Shown piece after piece: positions 17,830-27,467 of a DNA stretch of 64,000 nucleotides. This DNA comes from Limnospira fusiformis SAG 85.79 (GTDB lineage Bacteria > Cyanobacteriota > Cyanobacteriia > Cyanobacteriales > Microcoleaceae). The translations under genes and the position numbers were made by a program. Below the pieces are notes generated by a model, which had not been told where the DNA came from, made no database searches, and saw only the letters and a list, made by a program, of their open reading frames with translations. Every line of letters starts with the position of its first letter. The stretch's first letter is position 1. The stretch lies in contig NZ_CP051185.1 in the NCBI RefSeq assembly GCF_012516315.1, forward strand, positions 2,965,403-3,029,402, given 5' to 3'.

Positions 17830-18861
17830 TTATGATAAACCCCGTTTAATTTTACGGATTTTTGAGATGACGCGATCGCTTATTTTAGCGATCGCATTCT
17901 TAAGGTTCCTCTGTACCTGAACCAACCAACTCGGTGGCTTCAACTGAGGACGGTCTGACGGTGATTTCAAATATCGATAATGCAAAAACACATCCTGATA
18001 AGGAATTTTGACATCCTCACCACCGCAAAGCTGAGTAAACTTACCAGCAGATATGCTCATAAAATGAATGTAAGTAATTTTCTGACCTTTATCATAAAGC
18101 ACGTTATCCACGACATCAAAAGTAGAAGACCAGTGGCTTCCGGTGGCTTGTTCTAAATTATGGTAGGCAAAATTGTAGAAAGAAATACCACTCCGAGAAA
18201 CCATGTAATTATAAAGGGGTTGATCCGAGCCTCGTAACGACAAAACTTCGGCATCACCGGATTTCAAGTAATTAAGTAACTCGGCTATTTTTGCGGGGTT
18301 AAAAACTTCTTTTTTTGAAGCAAACCATCCCGCACAAAAAATCTGAGATTTAGCTTTTTCTAAGCCGATAACTTTGTCCAAAATCTCGATTTTTTCGGGA
18401 TTATAAATATAGTGCATCTCAGATTTATATTGAAAATCATTGACCACCCAATCATAATCATTGAGTTTCTGATAAATTGGATCAACTGAGTTCATTAATA
18501 GGGTGTCTGCATCCATATAAATGAATTTATCAAAAGGCCCATCAAAACTGCATAACTTTCTGACAAAATTAACCCGACGAACTTCAGGTTTGCCCTGCTC
18601 TTTCCAAACCTTTTGGGCGGTTTGATTGGCTTTCCAGGCTTGAGTCATAAAGTCTTCCCAAAAAGCAATTGATTCTTGATTGTCAAACAAAGTGACATGG
18701 CTACGTTTACCCACTTCCGCACGAATTTTATCTAACTGATTATTGTAAGGAATAATACATACAGGTAGTTCTCGACCTCCATTGACTTCAATGCTATTTA
18801 GTAAAGCAACGAGTTGGTCGTAAACGACATCATTGGCAAAAGTATAGATACCGTCTGTCAT
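17830..18861 (-). CDS. Npun_R2821/Npun_R2823-type glycosyltransferase, paralog 1
   Basis: The 343-residue protein begins MTDGIYTFANDVVYDQLVALLNS and carries a DAD-type metal and sugar-nucleotide motif in FIYMDADTLLMNSVDP (about 105-120). Further conserved stretches are DYDWVVNDFQYKS, FCAGWFASKKEVF and DQPLYNYMVSRSG. It belongs to a cyanobacterial group of GT8-like enzymes with no defined product. Two paralogs follow upstream in tandem (18891-19772 and 19787-20761). The C-terminal 35 residues are basic (KNAIAKISDRVISKIRKIKR), perhaps for membrane association. An AAGGACT ribosome binding site precedes the ATG. Confidence 0.75.
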   Translation of the reverse strand: MTDGIYTFANDVVYDQLVALLNSIEVNGGRELPVCIIPYNNQLDKIRAEVGKRSHVTLFDNQESIAFWEDFMTQAWKANQTAQKVWKEQGKPEVRRVNFVRKLCSFDGPFDKFIYMDADTLLMNSVDPIYQKLNDYDWVVNDFQYKSEMHYIYNPEKIEILDKVIGLEKAKSQIFCAGWFASKKEVFNPAKIAELLNYLKSGDAEVLSLRGSDQPLYNYMVSRSGISFYNFAYHNLEQATGSHWSSTFDVVDNVLYDKGQKITYIHFMSISAGKFTQLCGGEDVKIPYQDVFLHYRYLKSPSDRPQLKPPSWLVQVQRNLKNAIAKISDRVISKIRKIKRGLS

Positions 18862-18890
18862 AGATTTAGTCCTTGTCTAGGTCTAGTTTT

Positions 18891-19772
18891 TTAGGGTTTT
18901 AGAAAAGAAAATAAGCGGCCGAGTTTCCTCTGCCATGCTGGTTTACCTTCATGGAGATAACGATAATATTCCCAGATATCCCAATAGTTTTGCCCAGGAT
19001 TTAAGGGAGTACCTGCCCAGTGAAGGTACTTTAAAGGTTTCTCCTTATCATACAGGATATGGTTCCGCTCCTGAAAGTGTTTAGAACCGGCCCAACTCCC
19101 GACATCTCCTCCGGGACGCTTGACCAAATTACCACGTTTGGGAATATGTTTGAGTACCAGATAGTTAAAAATTGGCTGGTCGGTGACACCCTGTGTAAAG
19201 TCAAAATACTCCCGGTGTTGGGAGCATTCCTGCAAGGTGTGGTATAGTTTATCTAAGGTAATTGCACCCTTTTTAGATGCCCAAAAACCGCTGTTAAAGA
19301 CATCTTCTAAATCTGTTTCACTGAAGATATTTTTTTCGATAACGACGGGGGAAAAAATATTCCGCAATTTTTCGCCAGCGTGATGATAGTCACAGCAGAA
19401 AAAATCGACCTCGGATAAATAATCGAGGTTAGCTGCAATGTCTTCAAAAACAATAATATCAGTGTCAATATAAAGGAAATCTTGTAGCGGCCCAAACCAG
19501 ACGGCCAGCTTTCGCATTTTATTGGGGAGTTTGAGAAAATCTCTGTCAAAAATTGCTCCCACTTTTTGGGTTAATTCTTCGAGGAATTCTAAGTTAGGAA
19601 ATAGCTGCACATCATGGAGACGATTTAAGGTGTTAAAAACTTGATGATATTCCTCATTAAAGGGAATCATCACCACGGGAACACTCTGATTATGGCGACG
19701 AATGCTATTCAGGAGGGCGATCGCATTTTCCTGGACGCGATCGTTGGCGACAATATAAATTCCTCGGGTCAT
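18891..19772 (-). CDS. Npun_R2821/Npun_R2823-type glycosyltransferase, paralog 2
   Basis: The 293-residue protein is shorter than its two paralogs and the most divergent. It starts MTRGIYIVANDRVQENAIALLNS. Its metal motif is changed from DADT to DTDI (FLYIDTDIIVFEDI, about 97-110), which keeps the two acidic residues. FNSGFWASKKGAI and TDQPIFNYLVLKH align with the other copies, and KYLHWAGTPLNPGQ takes the place of the IHYIG region. It sits between the two longer paralogs, with 14 bases to one and 29 to the other, so all three are probably translated from one message. Confidence 0.72.
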   Translation of the reverse strand: MTRGIYIVANDRVQENAIALLNSIRRHNQSVPVVMIPFNEEYHQVFNTLNRLHDVQLFPNLEFLEELTQKVGAIFDRDFLKLPNKMRKLAVWFGPLQDFLYIDTDIIVFEDIAANLDYLSEVDFFCCDYHHAGEKLRNIFSPVVIEKNIFSETDLEDVFNSGFWASKKGAITLDKLYHTLQECSQHREYFDFTQGVTDQPIFNYLVLKHIPKRGNLVKRPGGDVGSWAGSKHFQERNHILYDKEKPLKYLHWAGTPLNPGQNYWDIWEYYRYLHEGKPAWQRKLGRLFSFLKP

Positions 19773-19786
19773 ACATTCTCCTATTG

Positions 19787-20761
19787 TTAACGAGTTAATT
19801 TCAATTTTCTGAGAATTCGTTTGATCAAACCCTGGCGGGTTTCTGAATTCTCAGTTTTGGGGGGTGTGGTAAACACTGGACGCTGCTCCGGTTCGTGGAG
19901 ATAGCGATAGTGCAGAAACACATCCCGATATGGAAAACCAAGATTTTCACCCGCACAAACCCGAGAAATTAACTGAGGTTGAACGCCGATATAATGGATG
20001 TAAGTGAGTCGATTGCCTTTATCATACAAGATGTGGTCTCGTTCTTCAAAATGTTTGGAAGTGGCGCTGCACCCGGTCTTTTGTGAGTCTGGCAAACCTT
20101 TGGCAAAATTGTAGCTGGGAATTCCAGAACCCATGACCATATAATTTAGCAAGGGCTGTTCCCCCGCCCCCGGATAGAGAATCTCATACTCTCCCGCTTT
20201 TAACTTCGATAACAGCTCGTTTCTGGTTGCTTCGTCAAATACCCCGCGCTTAGAACCGTAGAAACCGGAACAGAATATTTCTGAATCGATCCTCTGTTTG
20301 TCAAAAACTTCTGGCAATTTGGGGGACTGTAAGTTATAGATTTTAGTCGGATCTGTGAACTGAAAATCATACACTACCCAGTCATACTCTTGTAACTTGT
20401 CGAACACGGGATCTAAAGAGTTCATGACCAGGGTATCGGCATCCATATAAATGAATTGGTCAAAAGGACCATCGAAGGCACAAAACCGCCGATGAGCGCC
20501 ATATAATCTAAATTTCTCTTTATTCAGTCTTTCAGGAGCCGCCGCAGCCATAAAACTATCCCAACGCTGGATTGATTCCTTATCATCGTAAAGGGTGACG
20601 TTAGGTCGCTTGGCAATTTCGGCGGCAATTTTTTCGATGCGATCATCAAATGGATAGATACAAACGGGGGTTTCTGGACCCAAAATTGCATCTATACTGT
20701 TGAGAAGTCCTACTAACTGATCATAAACAACATCGTTACCTAGACTGCAAATACCACGCAT
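19787..20761 (-). CDS. Npun_R2821/Npun_R2823-type glycosyltransferase, paralog 3
   Basis: The start is set at ATG 20761 (MRGICSLGNDVVYDQLVGLLNS), which matches the paralogs and has a perfect AAGGAGGT ribosome binding site; the frame can be read 12 codons further up but into the end of the acyltransferase gene. Key motifs are FIYMDADTLVMNSLDP, DYDWVVYDFQFTD, FCSGFYGSKRGVF and GEQPLLNYMVMGSGIP, the same layout as paralog 1. The protein is 324 residues long and probably cytoplasmic, with a basic tail (KRILRKLKLTR). Confidence 0.76.
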   Translation of the reverse strand: MRGICSLGNDVVYDQLVGLLNSIDAILGPETPVCIYPFDDRIEKIAAEIAKRPNVTLYDDKESIQRWDSFMAAAAPERLNKEKFRLYGAHRRFCAFDGPFDQFIYMDADTLVMNSLDPVFDKLQEYDWVVYDFQFTDPTKIYNLQSPKLPEVFDKQRIDSEIFCSGFYGSKRGVFDEATRNELLSKLKAGEYEILYPGAGEQPLLNYMVMGSGIPSYNFAKGLPDSQKTGCSATSKHFEERDHILYDKGNRLTYIHYIGVQPQLISRVCAGENLGFPYRDVFLHYRYLHEPEQRPVFTTPPKTENSETRQGLIKRILRKLKLTR

Positions 20762-20793
20762 AATTCTGACCTCCTTAAAATCGCGAGTTGGGT

Positions 20794-21963
20794 TCAAGTT
20801 GATGACAATAACTTATTCTGATATTCTTGATATTTTAACCTTAACCACTGATTGGCGGGTAGTTCTATCATAAAGGTGATAGCAGATGCCAAAGCTATAG
20901 ACAAAATGATGGCTAGGATAATACTTAGGTTAGGATTAAAACCATATTGGTAAAGTTGTCTAATCAAGGCATAGCCGATATTTTGGTGGATTAGGTATAA
21001 GCTATAAGAAATAGTGCCTAAAAAAATTAACGGCTGCAACCTGAGCCATTTCAAATAACCCTGAGTTCCCAAATATAGTAACACTATAAAACTGGCTACT
21101 ATAATAGTTGTAGACCAAGAATTTTCCCAGGGATAAGCAAACCTTTGGGCCAAAACACAAATCATAATTATCAGGAATCTATGAATCGAAAAACCTTGCT
21201 TATTCACCTTGTAAATCATTAATCCTGCGATAAATAAATGTGCATATTTAATGATAATTAGTTCGCGTACTATACTTTTTAAGTTAGAAATTATTCCCAT
21301 TGATAAATAATCAAGGTTGTTTAAAGTTGAACTACCCATTAAAAAATAATTATTTGCTTCTAAGTAATTTTCACTATATGAAAATTCAAATCCTCGGCTT
21401 GCCATATAAGTTTTAATCGAATAAAATAAAGTTAATGCTAACCATCCAGATACGACTACTTCTACGCGCTTTAAAAGTCTCAGTTTGTAGATGAGTAACA
21501 TCATTATATAAAAACAAATTTCAATTCTGAGAGTCCAATATACCTTATCTACATTGGGAACATTAAATAACCATTGAAACATTGTCAGATTTAATAAAGC
21601 GTCTGAGAAGCTGACTTGTAGATCTGGTAATTGAGCGATCGCTGTAATTGTAAATGTCAAAATAATCCCCACCCAGTAAGCCGGATACAGTCGAGAAAAG
21701 CGCTTGATTATAAAGTCTAAACAGCTTTTCGTTCTTTCCAGGGTAATCAAAATCACAAAACCACTGACAATAAAGAAAAACTCAACTCCATGTCGTCCCA
21801 ATCCCCAATAAAACCAGACTTGATCGGAATGCCCATACAGTGTACTATACTGACTGGTGTAATGAAATAAGACCACACTTAATGCTGCGATTCCTCGCAG
21901 CACATCCAACTCCCACAATCTTTGAGAATTTTTGGTATTTCCCTCTTGAGAATTATTAGCCAT
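20794..21963 (-). CDS. Acyltransferase 3 family membrane protein (OafA/YrhL-like)
   Basis: The 389-residue integral membrane protein has about ten hydrophobic segments. The N-terminus shows the family signature: WELDVLRGIAALSVVLFHYT with the catalytic-type His, then RHGVEFFFIVSGFVILIT and the Arg-containing FIIKRFSRLYPAYWVG. Members transfer acetyl, succinyl or related acyl groups to sugars of lipopolysaccharide or exopolysaccharide at the membrane. The C-terminal part has IFLGTISYSLYLIHQNIGYAL, also typical. It lies between the GT10-like enzyme and the Npun_R2821-type group, consistent with decoration of the same polymer. Confidence 0.88.
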   Translation of the reverse strand: MANNSQEGNTKNSQRLWELDVLRGIAALSVVLFHYTSQYSTLYGHSDQVWFYWGLGRHGVEFFFIVSGFVILITLERTKSCLDFIIKRFSRLYPAYWVGIILTFTITAIAQLPDLQVSFSDALLNLTMFQWLFNVPNVDKVYWTLRIEICFYIMMLLIYKLRLLKRVEVVVSGWLALTLFYSIKTYMASRGFEFSYSENYLEANNYFLMGSSTLNNLDYLSMGIISNLKSIVRELIIIKYAHLFIAGLMIYKVNKQGFSIHRFLIIMICVLAQRFAYPWENSWSTTIIVASFIVLLYLGTQGYLKWLRLQPLIFLGTISYSLYLIHQNIGYALIRQLYQYGFNPNLSIILAIILSIALASAITFMIELPANQWLRLKYQEYQNKLLSST

Positions 21964-21978
21964 TGAGTTGCTCCATGC

Positions 21979-22938
21979 TTAATGATTTTTGGCAAAATTG
22001 TCCAACCAAGCGAGTAAGTTAAGCTTGTGCAAAATAATTTGTCTAGCTTCGGCGATCGCCTCTCTAGCTTCATACCAAGCATCAGCAGTAGCAGTCACCT
22101 CCTTAATGTATTCTAACCCTTTTTCATCCAGGCTTGGCAATCTCAGAAAACTTCCAGGTGGTAATAACTTATCGGCCGCCGGTCCTCCATAATAAATTGG
22201 CAAACACCAAGCCAACAAAGAATCCCAGAGCTTTTCACTCACATATAAATCATTGTCAGCATAATTTTCAATCGCTAAATTATAGTAGTAAGGTGCCATA
22301 CCCTGCCATTTATTACTTAGTTGTCCTCGATAGTTGGAGGCGGGAGGCAACTGGCGGCCATACAAATCAAACTCCACATTTACTTCTTGCATTAGTCCTA
22401 AAAAATTCAACCTCTGCTGATGGTTTTCACTGCGATTAATTCCCGAAGTAATCCAAGAACAAAAAAGCTCTTTGGTGGGTGGTTCCATTTCATTAAGTTC
22501 TCGAAAGGAATTATGATGATACCAAATGGCTGGCATATAATCAGGAACTGGAGCAAAGTTATCTGGTCCAGAAACATAATCACAATACAATTCAGCCTGC
22601 CGGTAGTTATATTGAGTTCTTTCAACGACTTTACTTAAAGGCGGTTCTCGGAGCAGATAAATCATGCGTTCTTTAGGAACACCCCTAAATTTTTCCCTGA
22701 TATCGGGTGCTGGTTGCTGTGGTTTAACCAAGTCTCGCAGGCGATCGCGCCAGGAAGTTTTTTGACGAGGCTTAGGAAAATCAAATTGATACAGGAGTAA
22801 GAAATCAGGATGTGGATGAGTTGACTGGATCGCGATATTTCCCCATCTGCCAAAATGATCAGGGGTTTGTTGCCACAACCAATCTGTTTGATTGGCGTTT
22901 GGGTAACTGGTAATCATACCAACAATTTGGGGTTCCAT
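21979..22938 (-). CDS. Glycosyltransferase family 10 (fucosyltransferase-like)
   Basis: The 319-residue protein has the GT10 donor-binding region near residues 225-265: NLAIENYADNDLYVSEKLWD followed by SLLAWCLPIYYGGP, which matches the alpha-1,3-fucosyltransferase signature (FENSxxxDYVTEKxxxxxxAxxVPVxxG). The N-terminal acceptor half contains LLREPPLSKVVERTQYNYRQ and a Ser/Gly SWITSGINRSENHQQR stretch. The predicted activity is transfer of fucose or a related deoxysugar from a GDP donor. It lies 15 bases upstream of the acyltransferase. Acceptor and linkage cannot be told from sequence. Confidence 0.82.
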   Translation of the reverse strand: MEPQIVGMITSYPNANQTDWLWQQTPDHFGRWGNIAIQSTHPHPDFLLLYQFDFPKPRQKTSWRDRLRDLVKPQQPAPDIREKFRGVPKERMIYLLREPPLSKVVERTQYNYRQAELYCDYVSGPDNFAPVPDYMPAIWYHHNSFRELNEMEPPTKELFCSWITSGINRSENHQQRLNFLGLMQEVNVEFDLYGRQLPPASNYRGQLSNKWQGMAPYYYNLAIENYADNDLYVSEKLWDSLLAWCLPIYYGGPAADKLLPPGSFLRLPSLDEKGLEYIKEVTATADAWYEAREAIAEARQIILHKLNLLAWLDNFAKNH

Positions 22939-22955
22939 TTTGATTTTACCTATGA

Positions 22956-24158
22956 TTAATTAACTAACTCTGGTCGCATTGATTCATCGACATAACTGAG
23001 AATTTTCGTGATTCGATTTTCACAAGAAAACTGAGTAGCAAACTCAATAGTTTCTGGATATCCTCCCGTCTTTCTAGGATAGGTTGACAAAACTTTTTCA
23101 ATACACTCAGCGAAAACGGTGGGATGGTCTGGTTCACACCATCCCACCGCAATATTTGATGACTTAAATTCCCTTAACGGGGGAATTTCGCTGGCGGCAA
23201 TGGGGGTTCCTGATGCTAGATAATCAAAAAACTTTAAAGGAGATGTAAAAGTTGCTGCCTCAGTCATGAGATGAGGGTGAGCTAAAACATCAGCTGCTTG
23301 CAGTAAACTGGCGAGTTGATCTTGAGGGAGAAAACCCAGAAATACAGCATTATCAACTTGATTATCTTTGGCTTTTGTTTGGTACTCTAGTACCTGAGAT
23401 TGATTACCTCCAGCAAATGCGAATTGAATTTTGGGTAATTTTTTAGCCACATCAATGAGCAGATCCACACCTTTAAAAGGATAAAGTCCCCCCGAGTAAA
23501 CAACTAGATGGTTGCGTTCATTTGGGATAAGTTTTTTTCGCCATTCTTCGGCTTCTTGATCATGTCTACATATAAATAGGTGATTAAAACCGTTATGAAG
23601 TTTGATAGTTTTTTCGGGAGGCATACCGTTAGCAATCAAATTATCTTTAACAGTATCTGCTACTGTAACCGCTATTTGAAACCAGGGAGATCTAACAATT
23701 TCTGGCGGAAATTTTTTCTGATCATAATGGTGTTGTTCGTAGATGACTGGTAATCTATGTTTAATAGCAGCTTTAGCGAAATTCCAATCTCGAGTATGAA
23801 CAATTTTAGTATCAGGTTTGATATGAACAGGCAAGTAGTATTTTGATACAACAGTGCTAGAGTTTGTCCATTTACCACCCCACTTGGCATTCACAGGCCA
23901 CGGCATGGGTAAGGGAGAGACTTTGAGGTATTCTTGTATATTATATTGTTCAATCAGTTGTGGCTCTGGCTTTTGGGGATTAAAGGGTCGCATCAACCCA
24001 ATTGGGTTAAAAGTGGACTTTTGGGGACTCATATAAGCCAAAACAGTTTGGTAGCCCAAATTTGCCGCGGCATTCGCCGAATGAACCACTTGAACTAAAC
24101 TCGCTACGTTGGGTTGAGGGAGAGTCTTTTGAGTAAAAAATAGGTAATGTTTAGCCAT
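22956..24158 (-). CDS. Glycosyltransferase family 4 protein
   Basis: The 400-residue protein has a GT-B fold layout. The N-terminal half opens with YLFFTQKTLPQPNVASLVQVVHS, then KIVHTRDWNFAKAA and LPVIYEQHHYDQK. The C-terminal half has VVYSGGLYPFKGVDLLIDVAKK and the donor-binding ALAHPHLMTEAATFTSPLKF-like stretch (VLAHPHLMTEAATFTSPLKF) ending in FDYLASGTPIAASEIPPL. These motifs fit the retaining GT4 family. The sugar is unknown. It is 14 bases downstream of the ABC exporter gene, as expected for one operon. Confidence 0.83.
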   Translation of the reverse strand: MAKHYLFFTQKTLPQPNVASLVQVVHSANAAANLGYQTVLAYMSPQKSTFNPIGLMRPFNPQKPEPQLIEQYNIQEYLKVSPLPMPWPVNAKWGGKWTNSSTVVSKYYLPVHIKPDTKIVHTRDWNFAKAAIKHRLPVIYEQHHYDQKKFPPEIVRSPWFQIAVTVADTVKDNLIANGMPPEKTIKLHNGFNHLFICRHDQEAEEWRKKLIPNERNHLVVYSGGLYPFKGVDLLIDVAKKLPKIQFAFAGGNQSQVLEYQTKAKDNQVDNAVFLGFLPQDQLASLLQAADVLAHPHLMTEAATFTSPLKFFDYLASGTPIAASEIPPLREFKSSNIAVGWCEPDHPTVFAECIEKVLSTYPRKTGGYPETIEFATQFSCENRITKILSYVDESMRPELVN

Positions 24159-24172
24159 TGAAAATTTATTCC

Positions 24173-26194
24173 TTAATTTGAGGATGATTCTTGCCTTTTA
24201 CTTAGCCGAAGTTTAACACTTTGTTCGATAAACTCTAAACTTTCCAGAATGTGGGTAGCCGAATGATAAGACTCATTTAAGAGTTCTTCGCGTTCTTCGG
24301 GTTCATCGATCATATCCTCTGACAGTAATTGCAAGAAACCAATCATGGGATTGAGACGAGTCCGAACATCGTAGGAACTCTTGATAATTGCTTGATCGCG
24401 TTCGGCTTCGTCGGCAAACTGCAAAGTGTAGAGGCGGGCATATTTTCCCCCTTGAGCTAGTAGTTCATCATGGCTGCCGACTTCAGCTACTTTTCCTTCA
24501 TCTAAAACGGCAATTTGATCAGCTTTTTGAATAGTGGAAAGACGGTGAGCAATCACTAAAGTTGTCCGTTCTCTGCTGAGTTCTTCAATCGCTTCTTGAA
24601 CCAGCCTTTCTGAGACTGTATCCAATGCACTGGTGGCTTCATCTAGGATAAGTATATCGGGATTTTGTAGCAAAGCTCTAGCAATGGCTAGTCGTTGTCT
24701 TTGACCTCCCGATAATAACACACCGCGATCGCCAATCTGGGTATCCCAGCCCTGGGGCAAATTTTCAATAAATTCATAAGCATTGGCTCGTTTAGCTGCA
24801 TCAATGATTTGTTCTTCTGTGGCCTCTGGCTTGGCATAAGCTAAATTGTAGCGAACTGAGGCATTAAATAAAAATGTATCCTGGCTCACAATTCCCATAG
24901 CCTTTCGGATGCTTTTTATCTCAAAATCGCGCAAATCTTTTCCATCTATCATCACCGCACCCTGACTCGGATCATAAAACCGAGGGAGTAGGGATGCTAA
25001 GGTTGATTTTCCTGAACCAGAGCCCCCAACCAAGGCCAAGGTAGTTCCCCGTGGCAAGTGCAAATCGATATTTTTTAAGACCATATCTTTATGCCCTGGA
25101 TAAGCAAAAGAGATTTGATTAAAATGAATTTCCTTCTCTAAACGCTTAAATTCTTGCTCACCATTCTTCATAAAACTTTTGTTATCCTGTCTTAAAAAGT
25201 CATGCACAATTTCTACGGATGCCGATTTATTGGCTGCTTGACTTCGGGAGCTATTTAACCCGGAAATTAGGGGAAGAGTTCTAAATAGTACAAATAAATA
25301 GGTGAGCAGAACGGTTGCCAATGATGATACTTGTTCTTGCAAAAATATCCTGCCGATCATCACTAACAAAAGAATCACTAAAATATTAACGACTTCATTG
25401 ATGGGTCCAATAGCTGCTGAGTTTACCTGCTCCTCAAAATCCGCTTTTTCGCGATCGCGAATTAACTGGCTAACTTGTTCATATTCCTGTTCTTCATTAC
25501 CGGTAGATTTTACCAATCTAATACCATTAAGTATTTCTAATAGTTTAATTGAATATCCTCTTGATAGTTCTGACAATTTTTTACCAAATCTTTTAGAACG
25601 ATTAACTATTACCTGATTAATGGCTGTAACGAATAAAAGCAAAACTGTAGCTACCAATGTCAGTTGCCAGGAAATTGCCAACAGCATCGCCACAAATACT
25701 AAAATTGTAATCGATGTTATGAGCATCCCAATGTATGTGCTAATGGTACTTGATGCTCTACTGATTTCACCCCCTAATCTGTTGACGATATCCCCCACCT
25801 TCATTTGAGAGTAATAGTCCAAATCTACATTCAGTAATAACCGTAAGCCTGACTCTCTCATGTCAGCGGTTAAAGCACGAGTTAACGCACTGGAAGCCAA
25901 ACTTTTGACATAGTTAGTTAAATTTTTTAAAATAATCGCTAGTAAAATAGCTCCTGTCATTAAGGGTAGACGGTATATTTCTGGCACTGAGTCAAATGGA
26001 GACATGATATTTTGAATCAATGCTGGGGCATCTTTTAGGTTAGCTTGCACCCCTAATATATTGAGAATAATCGGGACAATCAAGGTCGTACTGACCCCAT
26101 TAAATATGGCTCCTGAAAATCCCAGAATGACGATAACTACAATTCTGACCGGGTATTTTCTAGCAAAATTTAACAGTAATTTTTCCGATGACAT
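24173..26194 (-). CDS. ABC exporter (MsbA/HetA-like) with HisKA-like C-terminal extension
   Basis: The 673-residue half-transporter has an ABC type-1 membrane domain (residues about 15-320, six hydrophobic segments) and a nucleotide-binding domain (about 355-590). Walker A GGSGSGKST is at 390-398, signature LSGGQ at 494-498, Walker B LILDEATS near 515, and the switch His at 550. As a homodimer it would export a lipid-linked glycan or similar substrate. Residues 600-673 do not belong to a normal exporter: SSYDVRTRLNPMIGFLQLL and the following EREELLNESYHSATHILESL resemble the dimerisation helix of a histidine kinase, with Tyr where the phosphorylated His would be. The gene lies within the polysaccharide cluster. 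Confidence 0.88.
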   Translation of the reverse strand: MSSEKLLLNFARKYPVRIVVIVILGFSGAIFNGVSTTLIVPIILNILGVQANLKDAPALIQNIMSPFDSVPEIYRLPLMTGAILLAIILKNLTNYVKSLASSALTRALTADMRESGLRLLLNVDLDYYSQMKVGDIVNRLGGEISRASSTISTYIGMLITSITILVFVAMLLAISWQLTLVATVLLLFVTAINQVIVNRSKRFGKKLSELSRGYSIKLLEILNGIRLVKSTGNEEQEYEQVSQLIRDREKADFEEQVNSAAIGPINEVVNILVILLLVMIGRIFLQEQVSSLATVLLTYLFVLFRTLPLISGLNSSRSQAANKSASVEIVHDFLRQDNKSFMKNGEQEFKRLEKEIHFNQISFAYPGHKDMVLKNIDLHLPRGTTLALVGGSGSGKSTLASLLPRFYDPSQGAVMIDGKDLRDFEIKSIRKAMGIVSQDTFLFNASVRYNLAYAKPEATEEQIIDAAKRANAYEFIENLPQGWDTQIGDRGVLLSGGQRQRLAIARALLQNPDILILDEATSALDTVSERLVQEAIEELSRERTTLVIAHRLSTIQKADQIAVLDEGKVAEVGSHDELLAQGGKYARLYTLQFADEAERDQAIIKSSYDVRTRLNPMIGFLQLLSEDMIDEPEEREELLNESYHSATHILESLEFIEQSVKLRLSKRQESSSN

Positions 26195-26216
26195 AAATTA
26201 TTCCCCTTTTTAAAAT

Positions 26217-27407
26217 TTACATGACTTGATCAATCACATTAGACAGAACATTTGCCATCGCCTCAATACTGTACAATTCTACACATCTTTTTCTAGCCTG
26301 TAATCCTCTATCATTAGCAACGTGTAAATCTTGAAATATCAGTTGGAGTGTGTCAGCAATTTGTTCAGGAGAGTTCGGTTCGACCAAATACCCAGTATCT
26401 CCTAAAATTTCGGGAATGTCACCAACTCGGCTCGCCAAGACAGGTTTAGCCATAGACATTCCATCGGTCAGCTTCAGGGGAAACTGCGCCCTAGTCGCCG
26501 GGTGATCGCGCTGGGGAACCACAATAACATGGGCGGCGGCAACGATCTCCGGCATCCTTTCGGCTGGAAAGTTTGGCAATTTGATAATCCAGCGTCCCCA
26601 CGTTTCCATGAGTATATCATCATAATTATCATAGGGGCTACCCCCAACAATTACCAACTTGAAATCCGACTGGTCAATCAGATCGAGAGCCATCAATACA
26701 TCTTCTACCCCTTTATAGGGTCTGGGAGCGCCGGGAAACATTAGTATTTTATATTCGCTGAGGTGATAACGACTTCTACTCATCTCGGGATTATATTTGC
26801 TCGGATCGAATAAAGTCGTATCTTTGCCATTGGGCAAATATACACCACCAAAGCGATTTTGAATAAACTTAGTATTGACAGTCACGGCATCACTATAGGA
26901 CACTAATTTCTCCATCAACTTTAAATAGAAACGATAGTCTGGATTCCTGAGAACCCCATCTTTCTTCAAGATATCTTTGGCTAATTGCTTCGGATTTGGG
27001 CTATACTTCCAGTCATCCCCTCCCTGCCAACTGAGTTCCCAGTCATCTATATCTAACACTAAGGGGCGACGACTCATGACTTTTTTAATTAGAGAAATAC
27101 CGAAGCTGCTGCTTCTGGGTTTAACCGCATAAATGATATCTCCATCAACTTTTTCAAGAATTTTTGGGGATGCGGATATGAAATTTTGATAATTATCATC
27201 TACGGCTACGGAGAAAATAGAAACATCAAAAGCTGGAGTCACATAAATATTTTTACCTTCTACCAAAAAACCCAGAATTTCTACTTGATAATTTAGCATT
27301 TTTAAAGCTTGGGCGAGCAAAAAAGACCTCACCACTCCAGCCCCCGACATTTCTGGGCTGATGATCGAAATTTTCAATTTTTTGAAATCATGGGGTTGGA
27401 CTTTCAT
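26217..27407 (-). CDS. Glycosyltransferase family 4 protein (paralog of 30116-31291)
   Basis: This 396-residue GT-B enzyme has ISIISPEMSGAGVVRSFLLAQ at the N-terminus, then DIIYAVKPRSSSFGISLIKK, LVLDIDDWELSWQGGDDW and YLPNGKDTTLFDPSKYN. In the donor-binding half it has MFPGAPRPYKGVEDVLMALD, IVAAAHVIVVPQRDHPATRAQ and FPLKLTDGMSMAKPVLASRVGDIPE. It is closely similar to the protein at 30116-31291 over its whole length, marking a duplication within the cluster. The sugar and linkage are unknown. It is separated from the exporter gene by 22 bases. Confidence 0.83.
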   Translation of the reverse strand: MKVQPHDFKKLKISIISPEMSGAGVVRSFLLAQALKMLNYQVEILGFLVEGKNIYVTPAFDVSIFSVAVDDNYQNFISASPKILEKVDGDIIYAVKPRSSSFGISLIKKVMSRRPLVLDIDDWELSWQGGDDWKYSPNPKQLAKDILKKDGVLRNPDYRFYLKLMEKLVSYSDAVTVNTKFIQNRFGGVYLPNGKDTTLFDPSKYNPEMSRSRYHLSEYKILMFPGAPRPYKGVEDVLMALDLIDQSDFKLVIVGGSPYDNYDDILMETWGRWIIKLPNFPAERMPEIVAAAHVIVVPQRDHPATRAQFPLKLTDGMSMAKPVLASRVGDIPEILGDTGYLVEPNSPEQIADTLQLIFQDLHVANDRGLQARKRCVELYSIEAMANVLSNVIDQVM

Positions 27408-27467
27408 ACTTTTTTTTGACTTTCATGAATTTTGAGTGAATCAATTATACAATTGGGTTCTCTAATT

